In this document: one piece after another, positions 1 to 7,381 of the stretch
How the letters are laid out: every line of letters begins with the position of its first letter
How positions within the stretch are numbered: the stretch's first letter is position 1
NCBI GenBank assembly: GCA_020845495.1
Contig: JADLFM010000039.1
Coordinates: forward strand, 1-18,154
Direction: 5' to 3'
DNA length: 18,154 nucleotides
From: Chloroflexota bacterium
GTDB lineage: Bacteria; Chloroflexota; UBA6077; JACCZL01
Notes under the pieces: model-generated
What the model was told of the DNA's origin: nothing
Seen by the model: only the letters and a program-made list of their open reading frames with translations
Database searches by the model: none
Position numbers and translations under genes: made by a program

Positions 1-24
1 CTCAACCGACAGGAGGGCTCCCCG

Positions 25-126
25 ATGGTTCATTGTCACCCCAACGCACGCCGCACGCCAGCCGGGCGGGCCGAGGTGTTCGAGGCAGTCGAGGCCGGCG
101 CCACGGTGGTGGCCGCCTGTCTCATG
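25..126 (+). pseudogene. IS481-type transposase N-terminal remnant (probable)
   Basis: A short ATG frame preceded by a good ribosome binding site (AGGAGG at about 11-16). The 33-residue product contains NARRTPAGRAEVFEAVEAGA, which resembles the N-terminus of IS481-type transposases (an NARLTPxGR motif before a helix-turn-helix). The frame stops at TGA just where the helix-turn-helix should begin. What follows is the 3' noncoding end of the IS110 element, so this looks like a gene beheaded by that insertion. I could not find the rest of the gene on the far side of IS110 near 7450. The family assignment rests on about 30 residues and is tentative. Confidence 0.4.
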
Positions 127-161
127 TGAAGCGCCCTGAGACATCCCAGGGCCGTAACGTG

Positions 162-468
162 TCAAGCGGCGAGCTCAGTATCGGCGATCGCGGGCCACGC
201 TCGAGCCTCGTCGTAGGGGGTCCGATGGACGAGACAGCCGTGGAGGACGCCGACCAACTTGTTGGCCAGCTTGCGCCGCGCGCTCTTGCTGGTGTGCGGC
301 CCTCGATTGTGGGCATCGAAGTAGGCGCGCGCACCCGGTGAGCCGCTGAGGGCACACAGCGCCCACTGGTAGCAGGCGTCGAACAGGCGCTTGTTGCGGG
401 CCAGGCGGGCGACCACCGCGCGGCTGGTGCCCGAGGCGCGGGTGATCGGCGCGGTGCCGGCGTAGTTG
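162..468 (-). pseudogene. IS110-family transposase, C-terminal part
   Basis: The minus-strand frame reads NYAGTAPITRASG, then RNKRLFDACYQWAL, SPGARAYFDAH and LANKLVGVLHGCLVHRTPYDE. This is the characteristic C-terminal (Transposase_20) half of IS110 recombinases, including the conserved serine of the ITRASG segment. It has no start of its own: upstream, in minus-strand terms, it enters the left end of IS21-A at about 469. The matching N-terminal part lies 6 kb away at 6475-7381 on the same strand. Joining the two through the 16-base sliver at 5195-5210 gives a continuous frame. Downstream of the TGA are about 40 noncoding bases. The gene is inactive as it stands. Confidence 0.85.
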
Positions 469-515
469 TGAGCGCGACTGAATAGCGCAGAGATCTGATC
501 ATGAACAGTGCAGAG

Positions 516-546
516 GCCTCCGGCATCGTCCGGAGGCTTTTCGTTT
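516..546 (+). terminator. Terminator-like hairpin in the left end of IS21-A
   Basis: A perfect 8-base stem, GCCTCCGG (516-523) with CCGGAGGC (530-537), closes a 6-base loop. It is followed at once by TTTTCGTTT, the form of a rho-independent terminator on the plus strand. It lies inside the element between the terminal repeats and istA, so it would stop transcripts entering from outside before they reach istA. Confidence 0.7.
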
Positions 547-563
547 GGGCCGATAACCGAATG

Positions 564-616
564 GTTCCTCCTGTCAGGCTCCGGCTGCTGAAGCTGGGGG
601 TCCCGACAGGAGGAAC
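564..616 (+). promoter_or_regulatory. Inverted repeat sequestering the istA ribosome binding site
   Basis: A perfect 12-base inverted repeat pairs GTTCCTCCTGTC (564-575) with GACAGGAGGAAC (605-616) across a 29-base loop. The right arm contains the AGGAGG ribosome binding site (608-613) that serves the GTG start at 620. A transcript starting upstream of 564 would fold and hide the site, whereas one starting inside the loop would not. Comparable protection is known for IS10 and IS50. Its role here is inferred. Confidence 0.6.
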
Positions 617-619
617 GGA

Positions 620-1660
620 GTGGAGTCTGAGGAAACCTGGATGGAACTGCACGTTCTATATCGCCACGGCTGGTCGATCAGCGCGTTGGCCCGCGAGTTC
701 GGGCTCAACTGGCGCACCGCCCGCCGATATGCCACCGCGCCCGCACCACCGCACTATCCCGCCCGCGTCCGCCCGGCCGAGCTGACACCGGCACAGCTGG
801 CCCACGTCGAGCGCCGCCTGACGGCCTGTCCCGGCCTGCGCGGCACCGTCCTGCTGCGTGAGCTGCGCGAGATGTGCTACACCGCCAGCGTGGCCAGCCT
901 GCGGCGTCGGCTGCGGATCCTGCGCCCGGCGGCGATGGCCGAACCGTCGATCCGTTTTGAGACCGGTCCGGGCATCCAGATCCAGGGCGACTGGACCGAC
1001 TGTGGCACCTGGCCACTGGGCGACGGTCGCGCTGCCCTGCACGCCTGGGTCACCGTGCTGGGCTACTCGCGCATGGTCGCCGTGCGCTTTGCGACCGACA
1101 AGACGCGAGCCACCACGTTGAGTGCCATCGTGCGCTGCGTCGACGACCTCGGCGGGGCGACGGCCGAGATGCTGACCGATCGCGATACGGCCCTGGTCGT
1201 CGGCAGCCTGCCCGGCGGCGGCGCCATCTTCGCACCGGAATGGCTCGACACCGCGGCGCTGCTCGGGACACGAGCGCGTGCCTGTCGAGCCTACCGGGCC
1301 AAGACCAAGGGAAAGGTCGAGCGCCTCAATCGCGAGCTCAAGGAAGACTTCCTGGCCTGGCTGACGGGGCCGGTGCTGCCAGCGCGCCCGACGCTGGCCG
1401 ACTACGACGCCGCGGCCCGGCGCTGGGCGCTCGAGGTCGTCGCCTCGCGCCGGCACCGCACCACCGGGCGCATCGTGGGCGAGGCCTGGGAGGCCGAACG
1501 CGGACTGCTGACGCCGGTGCCGCGCCGCGTGCTGGCTCGCTTCGAAGGGCTCGAGATCATCGACCCCGATCGGGCACCGCGGCCGTCGGCCGCGCTGCTC
1601 AGCCTCGGCGAGCAGGTCGAGCCGCGCGCCCTGAGCGCCTATGCCGAGGTCGGCTCATGA
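620..1660 (+). CDS. istA: IS21-family transposase IstA (IS21-A)
   Basis: DDE transposase of an IS21-family element, which works together with the IstB ATPase. Residues about 15-37 form a helix-turn-helix (SALAREFGLNWRTARRY). A retroviral-integrase-type catalytic core follows, with candidate acidic residues D124 (in QGDWTDCG), D187 (in LTDRD) and E244 (in KGKVERLNRE). At 346 residues it is on the short side for IstA and lacks a long C-terminal extension. The GTG start at 620 is chosen because AGGAGG sits 6 bases upstream; an internal ATG at 650 is less well placed. Its stop overlaps the istB start (ATGA), as usual for coupled istA/istB. The frame is intact. Confidence 0.9.
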   Translation: MESEETWMELHVLYRHGWSISALAREFGLNWRTARRYATAPAPPHYPARVRPAELTPAQLAHVERRLTACPGLRGTVLLRELREMCYTASVASLRRRLRILRPAAMAEPSIRFETGPGIQIQGDWTDCGTWPLGDGRAALHAWVTVLGYSRMVAVRFATDKTRATTLSAIVRCVDDLGGATAEMLTDRDTALVVGSLPGGGAIFAPEWLDTAALLGTRARACRAYRAKTKGKVERLNRELKEDFLAWLTGPVLPARPTLADYDAAARRWALEVVASRRHRTTGRIVGEAWEAERGLLTPVPRRVLARFEGLEIIDPDRAPRPSAALLSLGEQVEPRALSAYAEVGS

Positions 1661-1828
1661 GCCGCGCCGGCCAGAGTCGTCTGGACACCAGCTACGCCCG
1701 CCTGCGGGAGCACCTGGCCTACCTGGGCCTGGCCACCGCCGCCGAGCAACTGGCGCCGGAACTGGAACGGGCGCGCGGCGAGTCGGCGGCACCGGTCGAG
1801 GTCCTCGAGCGCCTCTTGGCGGCCGAAG
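1657..1828 (+). pseudogene. istB: IS21-A IstB ATPase, N-terminal part, interrupted by IS21-B
   Basis: Begins with ATG overlapping the istA stop by four bases. It encodes the helical N-terminal domain of IstB, with YARLREHLAYLGLATAAEQL and LERLLAAE recognisable. After 58 codons the frame runs into the end of IS21-B at 1829, and everything read beyond that (to 1962) is IS21-B end sequence. The remainder of the gene is at 4508-5133. Joining 1828 to 4508 gives LLAAEVSATAARRL without a shift and a 265-residue protein, a normal IstB length. The gene cannot make functional IstB now. Confidence 0.88.
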
Positions 1829-1857
1829 TGCGTATTCCGCCGAAAGCGATCATTCAG

Positions 1858-1879
1858 TTCGGAGTTTTCGATCACCCGT
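1858..1879. repeat. IS21-B inner terminal repeat, left copy
   Basis: A 22-base sequence starting TTCGGAGTTTTCG and ending CACCCGT. It recurs perfectly in inverted orientation at 4428-4449 and is the probable transposase binding site. It lies 29 bases from the left tip of the element. Confidence 0.85.
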
Positions 1880-1973
1880 GGTCGGAGGCTGCGAAGCGGC
1901 CGACGTTGGGTCAGTTACCCCCTGACGATCACCTCCTCTCGAAGGGGCTGCGAATAGTCTGACACGGCCTGCA

Positions 1974-2780
1974 TCAGTCGGCAGTGCGGGCGGCGCGTTT
2001 GCCGCGCGCCGTTGTGACGCCAGAAACCGCCGTGACGTCGGATCCATCGCCCGCCGCGCGCCGCCGAAGCGAGTCACCGCCAAGCTCGATGCGGTAGGCA
2101 TCGTGGACCAGACGGTCCAAGATGGCGTCAGCGATGGTCGGCTCGCCGAGGGCCTCGTGCCAATGGCCGATCGGCAGTTGGCTGGTGACGATGGTCGAGC
2201 GCAGCTGATGGCGGTCCTCGATCAGCTCCAGCAGGTCGGCGGCCCGCGCCGGGCTGAGCGGCTGCAGGCCGAGGTCGTCGAGGATGAGCAGGTCGAGCCG
2301 CGCCCAGGCCGTCATGAGGCGCGGCAGGCGGCCGTCGGCACGGGCCAGCACCAGTTCGTCGAGCAGACGCGGCACGCGCAGGTAGAGGGCGCGATGGCCA
2401 CGACGCAACGCGGCATGGGCCAGGGCGCAGGCCACGAAGGTTTTGCCCACCCCGGTGGCGCCGGTGATCAGCAGGTTGCGATGTGCGATCAGCCAGCCTC
2501 CCTCGGCCAGGCTCAGGATCAGCGCGCGGTCGAGGCCACGGGCGCGACTGAAGTCCAGATCCTCGACGCAGGCGCTGGTGCGCAGCTTGGCGGCACGCAG
2601 GTTGCGCTCGAGACGACGGTTGTCGCGGTCGGTGGCCTCGCGATCGACCAGCAGCCCGAGGCGCTCCTCGAAGCTCAGCTCGGCATACTGAGCTGATGCG
2701 AGCTGCTCGGCCAGGGCGCGGGCCATACCGCCCAGGTTGAGGGCGTGCAGCTTGTCGAGGGTGGGGTTGATGAGCATCAA
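1974..2780 (-). CDS. istB: IS21-family helper ATPase IstB (IS21-B)
   Basis: AAA+ ATPase that assists IstA in target selection and strand transfer. The 268-residue frame has the IstB helical N-terminal region (about 1-95), Walker A GATGVGKT (107-114), Walker B LLILDD (164-169) and the downstream IVTSQLP sensor-like segment. It starts at 2780, 16 bases after the istA stop on the same strand, with AAGGAGG a few bases upstream. An internal second Met (MM start) is the only ambiguity. The last 35 residues or so are rich in Arg and Thr and look less conserved. About 95 noncoding bases separate its stop from the inner terminal repeat. The frame is intact. Confidence 0.92.
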   Translation of the reverse strand: MMLINPTLDKLHALNLGGMARALAEQLASAQYAELSFEERLGLLVDREATDRDNRRLERNLRAAKLRTSACVEDLDFSRARGLDRALILSLAEGGWLIAHRNLLITGATGVGKTFVACALAHAALRRGHRALYLRVPRLLDELVLARADGRLPRLMTAWARLDLLILDDLGLQPLSPARAADLLELIEDRHQLRSTIVTSQLPIGHWHEALGEPTIADAILDRLVHDAYRIELGGDSLRRRAAGDGSDVTAVSGVTTARGKRAARTAD

Positions 2781-2796
2781 GATCCTCCTTTGCAGT

Positions 2797-4347
2797 TCAC
2801 TCGTAGTAGGTGGCGCCGCGCAGGTTGGCGTGACGGCGGATCGGAGCTGGCGCAGCGGCGTCGGGCAGCGGCGCGTGGTCCAGACCGGCCTTGAGGATCG
2901 ACTCCACGCTGCGATAGCTGAGGGCGCGGATGGCGATCGCCCGCGCCGCGGCGGCCTCCAGCCGCTCGTCGCCGTAGCGGCGGCCGAGGCGCAGGATGCC
3001 CAGACACGAGCGGAAGCCCTGCTCGGGATGCGGGCGCGATTCCAGGATGGCGGTCACCAAACGACCGGTGGCCGGCCCGCTGCGCTCGGCCCAGCGCACG
3101 ATGCGGCCTGGCGTCCATTCGAGGTGACGACGATGCGACTCGGGCATGTGCGCCGGCAGGGTGGTGTGGCGCCCGGGCTTCGAGCTGCGCAGGTGGCTGG
3201 CCACCCGCCGGCCGGCGACGAAGCATTCGACGCTGGCGGCGCTGAGACGGACGTCGATGCGCTGGCCAACGAGCTGATAGGGCACGCTGTACCAGTGGCG
3301 CTCGACCTCGACGTGGTGGTAGTCGATGTTGACCTTCGCCGTCCTCCAGGTGGCGAACACGTAGCGGCGCGCCGGCAGTGGCCGCAGGGCCGGGCGGTCG
3401 ATGTCGCTGAACAGGCTGCGCCGGCTGCCGGGCAGCTTGGCGAAGGGCCGCGCGTTGAGCCATTCCAGCCGCTCCCGGATGGCGGCGTTGGCCTCGGCCA
3501 TGGAGAAGAAGGTGCGGTTGCGCAGGGCGGCGGCGATCCAGCGCTCGACGATGAGCACGCCCGATTCGGCTTTCGCCTTGTCCCGTGGCTTGCGCGGGCG
3601 CGCGGGGATGACCGCGGCGCCATAGTGGGCCGCCATCTCGGCATAGGTGCGGTTGAGCTCGGGCTCGTAGCGGTGGGCGCGGCTCACTCCGGCGCGCAGG
3701 TTATCGGGGACGATGATGCGCGCGGCGCCGCCGAAATACTCGAAGGCGTGCACGTGGGCCGCGATCCAGTGCGGCAGGGCCTGCGACGGGGTGGCCTCAG
3801 CATAGGTGTAGCTCGACGCCCCGAGCACGGCCACGAACAGCTCGGCCTCGCTGATCTCCCCGGTGTGTGGATCGACGATCGGGATCGTCTGGCCGGCGAA
3901 GTCCACGAACAGCCGCTCGCCGGCGCGGTGCTCCTGGCGCATAACCACGTCGAGCCCGCGCTGCCAGGCGCGATAGTGGCGGCAGAACTGGGTGTACTGG
4001 TAGCCGTCGGGGTGGCGCTCCTTGTACTCCATCCACAGCAGCTGCAGGGTCACGCCCTTGCGGCGCAGCTCACGGTGGACCGTCGACCACTCGGGCAGCG
4101 GCCGGGTTCGGGCCGGCGGCAGCGCGGCCGAGGCGAACAGCCGGCCCTCCAGGACGCGGTCGTCCATTTCCTCGGGCAGCGGCCAGCCCAGGCCGGCGCG
4201 GCGAGCGCGAGCCAGGTAGTCGGCCACGGTGGTGTAGGGCAGCCCGACGGCGACGCCGACCTGCCGGCGGCTCAGGCCATCGGCCAGGCTGAGGCGGAGA
4301 ACCTCACGGATCTTGCGCATGGCGGAACGGGGGCGTGGCACCGGCAT
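2797..4347 (-). CDS. istA: IS21-family transposase IstA (IS21-B)
   Basis: A full-length 516-residue IS21 transposase of the longer subtype. An N-terminal helix-turn-helix (about 18-45, LADGLSRRQVGVAVGLPYTT) precedes a DDE integrase core with D149 (LFVDFAGQ), D215 (VPDNLRAGV) and E251 (DKAKAESGV). A C-terminal Mu-type beta-barrel region with HHVEVERHWYSVPYQL follows, then a basic tail. The ATG at 4347 is preceded by GAGGA within a hairpin. It is upstream of istB in the usual order. A long open frame on the opposite strand here is only its shadow. The gene is intact, and nothing in it argues against function. Confidence 0.94.
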   Translation of the reverse strand: MPVPRPRSAMRKIREVLRLSLADGLSRRQVGVAVGLPYTTVADYLARARRAGLGWPLPEEMDDRVLEGRLFASAALPPARTRPLPEWSTVHRELRRKGVTLQLLWMEYKERHPDGYQYTQFCRHYRAWQRGLDVVMRQEHRAGERLFVDFAGQTIPIVDPHTGEISEAELFVAVLGASSYTYAEATPSQALPHWIAAHVHAFEYFGGAARIIVPDNLRAGVSRAHRYEPELNRTYAEMAAHYGAAVIPARPRKPRDKAKAESGVLIVERWIAAALRNRTFFSMAEANAAIRERLEWLNARPFAKLPGSRRSLFSDIDRPALRPLPARRYVFATWRTAKVNIDYHHVEVERHWYSVPYQLVGQRIDVRLSAASVECFVAGRRVASHLRSSKPGRHTTLPAHMPESHRRHLEWTPGRIVRWAERSGPATGRLVTAILESRPHPEQGFRSCLGILRLGRRYGDERLEAAAARAIAIRALSYRSVESILKAGLDHAPLPDAAAPAPIRRHANLRGATYYE

Positions 4348-4351
4348 CGGT

Positions 4352-4375
4352 CCTCGAACGGTTGATCGTCCGAGG
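4352..4375 (-). promoter_or_regulatory. Hairpin covering the istA ribosome binding site of IS21-B
   Basis: Read on the minus strand, CCTCGGACG (4375-4367) pairs with CGTTCGAGG (4360-4352) over nine positions, one of them G-U, around a 6-base loop. The 3' arm includes most of the GAGGA ribosome binding site for the ATG at 4347. It parallels the hairpin in IS21-A although the sequences are unrelated. Confidence 0.45.
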
Positions 4376-4427
4376 CACGATGGCGGGCCGGAACTACCTC
4401 ACGTCGCCGCTGTCGACGTCTCCCTCA

Positions 4428-4502
4428 ACGGGTGATCGAAAACTCCGAAACGCCTGATCGGATTCGAGCGAAACGGCTGATCGGATTCGAGCGAAATCCG
4501 CA
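4428..4502. repeat. IS21-B right terminal repeats with a 23-base tandem duplication
   Basis: The inner repeat (4428-4449) matches the left end perfectly. Outside it, CTGATCGGATTCGAGCGAAA occurs twice, at 4454-4473 and 4477-4496, with a 23-base period. As a result the right inner repeat lies 53 bases from the tip, against 29 on the left. Multiple unequal terminal repeats are known for IS21 elements. Confidence 0.85.
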
Positions 4503-4507
4503 CGAAG

Positions 4508-5133
4508 TGAGCGCCACCGCCGCGCGGCGCCTGACCGGGCGTTTGCGGTTTGCACACTACCCGCTCGTCAAGCGTCTGGCCGAGTTCGAGCTCGACTTCC
4601 AGCCCTCGATCGATCGCACGGTGCTGGCCGAGCTATCGACCCTGGCCTTCGTCGAGGAGCGCCGCAACGTGCTGCTGCTCGGACCGCCCGGCGTGGGCAA
4701 GACGCACCTGGCCATCGCCCTCGGCATCGCCGCCACCGAGGCCGGCTACCGGACCTACTTCACCACCGCCGCCGACCTGGTGGCCGGGCTACGTTCGGCG
4801 CACCTGGAGGGCAGCGCCAGCGCCAAGATGCGGACCTTCACCGGTCCGTCGGTGCTCGTGGTCGACGAGCTCGGCTACCTGCCCATGGACGCCGACAGCG
4901 CGCACTGGATCTTCCAGGTCGTGTCGCGCCGCTATGAGCGCGGCTCGATCGTGTTGACCTCCAACCGCGGCTTCGCCGACTGGGGCAGTGTCTTCGCCGA
5001 TCAGGTGGTGGCCACCGCCATCCTCGATCGCCTGCTGCATCACGCCACGGTCATCAACATCAAGGGCGGCAGCTACCGCATGCGGGCTCACGTCCCGGCC
5101 GGTTCAGGAAGGGAGGCTGCTATGCTCGGCTGA
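4508..5133 (+). pseudogene. istB: IS21-A IstB ATPase, C-terminal part
   Basis: The rest of the IS21-A IstB, in frame after excision of IS21-B. It contains the remaining helical region (ATAARRLTGRLRFAHYP, FELDFQPSID), Walker A GPPGVGKTHLA, Walker B VLVVDELGY and the IVLTSNRGF sensor segment, then the usual C-terminal NIKGGSYRM before a TGA at 5131. An open frame begins upstream at 4432 but its first 25 codons are IS21-B terminal repeats. Without its own N-terminal domain this part is unlikely to act as IstB, although it keeps the whole ATPase core. Confidence 0.88.
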
Positions 5134-5194
5134 GCTCGATCGCCTCTGCACTATTCGTGGCGATGTCTCTGCAGTATTCATGCGCGTCCACAGT

Positions 5195-5210
5195 GTTGCG
5201 TCGGGCCTTA
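5195..5210 (-). pseudogene. IS110 transposase, 16-base sliver between two insertions
   Basis: On the minus strand this reads TAAGGCCCGACGCAAC. Between the flanking parts it supplies the codons for K-A-R-R-N in the restored segment YADAKARRNYAGTAP, a conserved IS110 region. Each end is the duplicated target of one insertion: GTTG for IS21-A, TTA for IS630. Confidence 0.8.
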
Positions 5211-6474
5211 GTACTCTCCGCCACTAATACGATGATGTATCTCGACCATTCTCGGAGTATCCTCTTGTCGCCTGATGAGAGGAGGAGGGCGTGCCGAGAC
5301 GAAGTCCGTTTACCATCGAGTTGTCACCTGCCGAACGCGCTGCTCTCGAGTCGAGACGGCGTCGATATTCAGCGCCGTATCGGGATGTCGTGCGAGCTCG
5401 CATCGTTCTGCTGGCGGCCGCCGGTGAGGAGAACACCGAGATCGCGCGACGGCTCGAGCTGCCGGTCCAGGTCGTGTCGAAGTGGCGCAAGCGCTTCTTC
5501 GAGGAACGCTTGGCCGGTCTGGCCGAGCGTCCCCGCACCGGTCGTCGACCGGGTTTTCCCCCCAGAGCTGGTCGTCGCCGTCAAGGCCATCGCCTGTGAG
5601 CTGCCGGCACGATTGGGGCTGCCGCTCAGCCGGCTCCATGTGCCCGACATCCGGTCCGAGGTCGTGCGCCGCGGCCTGGTGGCCTCGATCAGCGACACCA
5701 CCATCTGGCGCTGGCTCGACGAGGACGCCATCAAGCCGTGGACCCATCGCAGCTGGATCTTCCCGCGTGACCCCGACTTCGCGGCCAAGGCCGGCCGCGT
5801 GGCTCGACCTGTACGCCGGCGAGTGGGAGGGCCGCCGGCTCAGACGTGGCGAGTTCGTGATCAGTGCCGACGAGAAGACCAGCATTCAGGCGCGGGTGCG
5901 CCGCCATCCGACGGTCGCTGCCAACCCGCGGCATCCGATGCTGGTCGAGCACGAGTACGAGCGTGGCGGGGCGCTGGCCTACCTGGCGGCCTGGGACGTC
6001 CATCGCGCCAAGCTGTTCGGACGCTGCGAGCCGACGACCGGCATCGAGCCGTTCGGCCGGCTGGTTGAGCAGGTGATGAGCACCGAGCCCTATCGCTCGG
6101 CTCGGCGTGTCTTTTGGATCGTCGACAACGGCAGCTCCCATCGCGGCGCCGCCTCGGTCGAGCGCCTCGAGGGCGCCCATCGCAAGCTGCGCCTCATCCA
6201 CCTGCCGATCCATGCCAGCTGGCTCAACCAGATCGAGATCTACTTCAGCATCGCGCAGCGCAAGCTGCTGACGCCCAACGACTTCGCCGATCTCGCCGCG
6301 GTCGAGCAACGCCTCCTGGCCTTCCAGGATGAGTACGAGCGACTGGCGCGACCATTCGAGTGGAAGTTCACCCGAGCTGACCTGACCCATCTGCTCGAAC
6401 GCCTGACCTTCAAGGACTCGGATTTGCTGCGAGCGGCGGCGTGAATACATCACCGAATATCCGGGCTACAGCAC
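5211..6474 (+). mobile_element. IS630-family element
   Basis: About 1264 bases, flanked by TTA on both sides (5208-5210 and 6475-6477), consistent with the TA target duplication of IS630/Tc1-type elements. The ends are imperfect inverted repeats: GTACTCTCCGCC at the left and GTGCTGTAGCCC read inward from the right. The best block further in is GATGATGTAT against GGTGATGTAT, giving about 22 matches in 33 positions. Removing the element restores the IS110 frame. Its single transposase gene is frameshifted twice. Confidence 0.82.
5291..6444 (+). pseudogene. IS630-family transposase with two frameshifts
   Basis: Translation starts at GTG 5291 after GGAGGAGGG. The first segment (to about 5550) has the N-terminal helix-turn-helix (ENTEIARRLELPVQVVSKWRK) and RPRTGRRP. 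The protein then continues one frame on (VFPPELVVAVKAIACELPA ... TIWRWLDEDAIKPW ... FAAKAGR) to about 5800. It then shifts again to the frame carrying the catalytic DDE domain: D in SADEKTS, D in WIVDNGSSHRG, E in SWLNQIEIYFS. Each shift is explained by one surplus G, in GGG 5551-5553 and GG 5801-5802. Corrected length is about 383 residues. The two breaks make it a likely dead gene. Base-calling error cannot be excluded from sequence alone. Confidence 0.85.
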
Positions 6475-7381
6475 TTAGCATCGGCGTAGCGGTTCGGGGC
6501 GTCCCCGAACTCCGCCAGCACCCGGGCGCCGAGGAAGCTGCCGAGTCCAGGCTGACTGCGCAGGATGACGGCGTCCGGGTGTTGCTCCAAACGGTTGACC
6601 AGCTTGGTCTCGATCGCGGCAACCTGGACATCCAGCTCGCGAATCAACGCCACCAGCGCGCTGACGCCGCTGGCGTAAGCGTCGCACAGCAGCGGCGCTG
6701 CCGACAGCTGTGGAGCGCGCAGCGCGGTGCGGATCTCGTCCGCTCGGCGCTCCAGGTTGCGCCGGCGACCGCCACGACGCAGGGCAGCCACGATCTGCCG
6801 CGTCGACAGTCGTCGACCGTGCTCTGGATCCGGTGCCAGCGCCAGCACGGCCAGCGCGTCGGGATGGCCGAGCTCGTCGAAGGCGGCCAGCGCGTCGGGG
6901 TAGAACTCGCGCAGCGCGTTGCGCAGCTGATTGAGTTGGCGTTGCCGGGTCCAAATCAGGTTCTGGTGGCTGCGCGCGCGAACTTTGACGGCTTCGAGCA
7001 GCTCGCTGTCGAGCTCGAGCGGACGATGATTGTGGCGGTCGGTGCGCACCAGGTTGGCCAGCACCTTGGCGTCGCCGCGGTCCGACTTGGCGCGGCTGGT
7101 GGTGTGCCGCTCGCGATAACGCGCGGCCGCCAGCGGGTTGATGGCGAAGAGCTGGTAGCCGGCGCCGATCAGCGCGCCCACCAGCAGGCCGCGGTCGGTC
7201 TCGATGCCAACGAACACCTCGCCCGGCGCCGCAGTGTGATCGACCAGCACGGCGTGCAGCAACGCCACACCCTCGAGTCCCTCAGCAATCCGGCGGCTGG
7301 CGAGCACCGCTCCCTCAACATCGAGGACACACACACGTCGTGATGCTCCTCGGCCCAGTCGATGCCCACGAAGATGGTCAA
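6475..7381 (-). pseudogene. IS110-family transposase, N-terminal part, frameshifted
   Basis: Starts at TTG 7381 after AAGGAGG and reads LTIFVGIDWAEEHHDVCV, the RuvC-like (DEDD) N-terminal domain of IS110 recombinases with its first acidic residue in GIDWAEEHHD. At a GT-repeat (about 7328-7338) the frame shifts by two bases and continues LDVEGAVLASRRIAEGLEG, then FVGIETDRGLLV, YRERHTTSRAKSDRGDAKVLA and a coiled-coil middle region. It ends LAEFGDAPNRYADAK at the IS630 junction. The C-terminal part is at 162-468. It is doubly inactivated, by the frameshift and by the insertions. Restored length is about 406 residues. Confidence 0.87.

Larger units (their letters stand above)
1829..4502 (-). mobile_element. 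IS21-family element B (IS21-B), complete, inserted in istB of IS21-A
   Basis: A 2674-base element with TG...CA ends, flanked by a 5-base direct repeat CGAAG (1824-1828 and 4503-4507). Removing the element and one repeat restores the IS21-A istB frame, so the ends are certain to within a base or so. Inner terminal repeats are identical over 22 bases in inverted orientation (1858-1879 and 4428-4449). The outer ends are similar but not identical (TGCGTATTCCGCC on the left, TGCGGATTTCGC on the right, reading inward). It carries intact istA and istB on the minus strand. It is the youngest insertion in its branch of the nest. Confidence 0.93.
469..5194 (+). mobile_element. IS21-family element A (IS21-A), itself interrupted by IS21-B
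   Basis: Carries istA (620-1660) and a split istB. Both ends hold related inverted repeats: TGAATAGCGCAGAG and AACAGTGCAGAGGC at 479-517 on the left, matched on the opposite strand by TGAATACTGCAGAG and AATAGTGCAGAGGC at about 5140-5180. Such multiple terminal repeats are typical of the IS21 family. A GTTG repeat flanks the element (465-468 and 5195-5198). Removing 469-5194 plus one GTTG rejoins the IS110 transposase in frame, which is the main reason for these exact ends. Without IS21-B the element would be about 2.05 kb. It was probably active recently: istA is intact, and istB is broken only by the later insertion. Confidence 0.8.

Noticed and set aside
122..652. A 176-codon minus-strand frame across the IS21-A left end
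   Set aside because: It crosses an IS boundary and is out of frame with the IS110 C-terminal part. Composition is low-complexity Pro/Arg/Ala.
2737..4365. A 542-codon open frame on the plus strand
   Set aside because: It is the antisense shadow of the intact IS21-B istA. Its translation is Gly/Ala/Arg-rich without domain motifs, while the minus strand has a full DDE transposase.
4454..4496. Short repeats that might hint at a CRISPR array
   Set aside because: Only two copies spaced three bases apart, inside an IS21 terminus. No spacers, no cas genes.
479..5180. TG...CA tips for IS21-A at 479 and 5180
   Set aside because: The inverted repeats start there neatly, but the flanks give no exact target duplication. 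The outer limits 469 and 5194 give GTTG repeats and restore the IS110 frame exactly.
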